64,000 bases of DNA from Verrucomicrobiota bacterium (GTDB taxonomy: Bacteria; Verrucomicrobiota; Verrucomicrobiia; Verrucomicrobiales; Verrucomicrobiaceae), in contig JANYCZ010000042.1 of NCBI GenBank assembly GCA_025360015.1, positions 62,001 through 126,000 on the forward strand. Reading direction: 5' to 3'. Below are positions 63,343 to 64,000 of the stretch, one piece after another; the first letter of the stretch is position 1, and the number at the start of each line of letters is the position of its first letter. The notes under the pieces are model-generated. The model was given only the letters and a program-made list of their open reading frames with translations, ran no database searches and was not told where the DNA came from. The position numbers were made by a program, and so were the translations under genes.

Positions 63343-64000
63343 TTGCACAACTCGGCATGAATTTGAAAGCCTCCGCGGGCGGGGTGGACCGCTACTTCAG
63401 CGGCCTGAACAACGCCCTCCTACGCCAGGGCGTGCGCGTCACGGCCTATGGCTTTGGCGACTCCGAAAAAGCCGCCTGCCTCGGTCCGGCGAACAAATCG
63501 CTCATGCAGCGCTGGAAAGCCGTGCGTGAGGCCGTCGTGCCACGGCGCGGCAGACTTCTCGCCTCTCACTTCGCACTCTACGCACTGCCCGCACTGCTCG
63601 GCCGCCGCTGGGACGGCCATGTGGTGCACTTCCATGGACCCTGGGCCAGCGAATCGCAGCGCGAAGGCGGCAGAGCCCACACCGTCATGTTCAAGCGCAT
63701 GCTGGAGCGCGCCGTGTATCACCGCGCAGATCGCTTCATCGTTCTCTCCAAAGCCTTTCGCGACCAGCTCTGCCAGGGCTACGGCGCGCCGGCAGACCGA
63801 GTCCACGTCATTCCCGGCGGCGTGGAAACAGACACCTTCCATCCCATGGATGTCGCCGAAGCACGCCAGCGCCTTGTCTGGCCGCAGAAACAAAAAATCC
63901 TCGTCTGCGTTCGCAGACTCGCACGGCGCATGGGTCTGGAAGCGCTGATCGAAGCCTTCGGACAAGTGACGCTGCAGCATCCGGATGCCAAGCTCATGAT
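63339..64000 (+). CDS. GT4-family glycosyltransferase, 3' end outside window
   Basis: ATG 63339 overlaps the stop of the acyltransferase gene. About 220 residues are visible: MIAQLGMNLKASAGGVDRYFSGLNNAL (a Gly-rich donor-site start), VVHFHGPWASESQREGG, RADRFIVLSKAFRDQL, VHVIPGGVETDTFHP and QKILVCVRRLARRMGLEALIEAF. The order and the 'H-F-H-G-P-W-A' and 'V-I-P-G-G-V' motifs are those of GT4 enzymes; the E-x7-E region lies beyond the edge. It shows that the polysaccharide operon continues to the right. Confidence 0.9.
   Translation, partial: MIAQLGMNLKASAGGVDRYFSGLNNALLRQGVRVTAYGFGDSEKAACLGPANKSLMQRWKAVREAVVPRRGRLLASHFALYALPALLGRRWDGHVVHFHGPWASESQREGGRAHTVMFKRMLERAVYHRADRFIVLSKAFRDQLCQGYGAPADRVHVIPGGVETDTFHPMDVAEARQRLVWPQKQKILVCVRRLARRMGLEALIEAFGQVTLQHPDAKLM

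Overview
The window looks like a chromosomal stretch of a Gram-negative bacterium of the PVC group, most likely Verrucomicrobiota (Prosthecobacter/Verrucomicrobium-like). The pointers are a DUF1592 cytochrome plus DUF1552 protein pair with a Tat signal, very large YD/LamG/delta-60 surface proteins, a small Lys/Arg-rich 'SPEAR' protein, and a divergent integrase of a type I associate with that phylum. The assignment is by family recognition, not by a search.

Layout. (1) 1-8.95 kb: the 3' end of an RHS/YD-repeat protein with an AT-richer variable tip, then a 2134-residue secreted multidomain protein (LamG, Gly-rich, Ca-binding, cadherin-like, delta-60 and Hydin-like parts). (2) 9.2-14.7 kb: a compact plus-strand module of mobile-element character: a small protein, a putative ssDNA-interacting protein translationally coupled to a Cas4/RecB-like nuclease, a 33-residue hydrophobic peptide, a WGR-domain ATP-dependent DNA ligase, a DnaN-like sliding clamp with a coiled-coil tail, and a DUF932 protein. 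Six strong hairpins of unrelated sequence separate most of these genes. (3) 14.7-22.9 kb: accessory genes (XRE regulator, PrsW-like membrane protease, small basic protein, Bro-N-like protein, DUF3987 primase/helicase-like protein, excisionase-like HTH with an operator array, hypothetical protein, divergent tyrosine recombinase) ending next to tRNA-Ala(CGC). Regions 2 and 3 together are probably an integrated element, but I found no att repeats.

(4) 23-31.8 kb: housekeeping genes: tRNA-Ala, a ribbon-helix-helix gene, tRNA-Ser(GCT), trmD, sucC, a pentapeptide-repeat protein, an amidohydrolase, a nitrilase-family enzyme, a class I aminotransferase with an Lrp/AsnC regulator, and a CCA-adding-type nucleotidyltransferase. 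(5) 31.8-39.9 kb: the DUF1552/DUF1592 pair split by a vapBC locus whose toxin gene has an in-frame stop, a subclass B3-like metallo-beta-lactamase, a PF10023 lipoprotein peptidase, uronate isomerase and a small membrane protein.

(6) 39.95-64 kb: an exopolysaccharide locus. On the minus strand are an O-antigen-ligase-like protein and the initiating sugar-phosphate transferase. On the plus strand, after a 348-base divergent intergenic region, are UDP-glucuronate decarboxylase and a eukaryote-like UDP-glucose dehydrogenase (UDP-Glc to UDP-GlcA to UDP-Xyl). About seventeen tightly packed genes follow: GT4 and GT2 glycosyltransferases, FkbM-like proteins, a flippase, a second polymerase/ligase, a TupA-like ATP-grasp enzyme between two paralogous DVRD-motif proteins, and two hexapeptide acyltransferases. 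The last glycosyltransferase runs off the right edge. The set fits a Wzx/Wzy-type pathway: initiation, stepwise sugar addition and decoration, export and polymerisation.

The most unusual part is the hairpin-punctuated clamp-ligase-nuclease module. The ATP-grasp/DVRD trio in the polysaccharide locus comes next.
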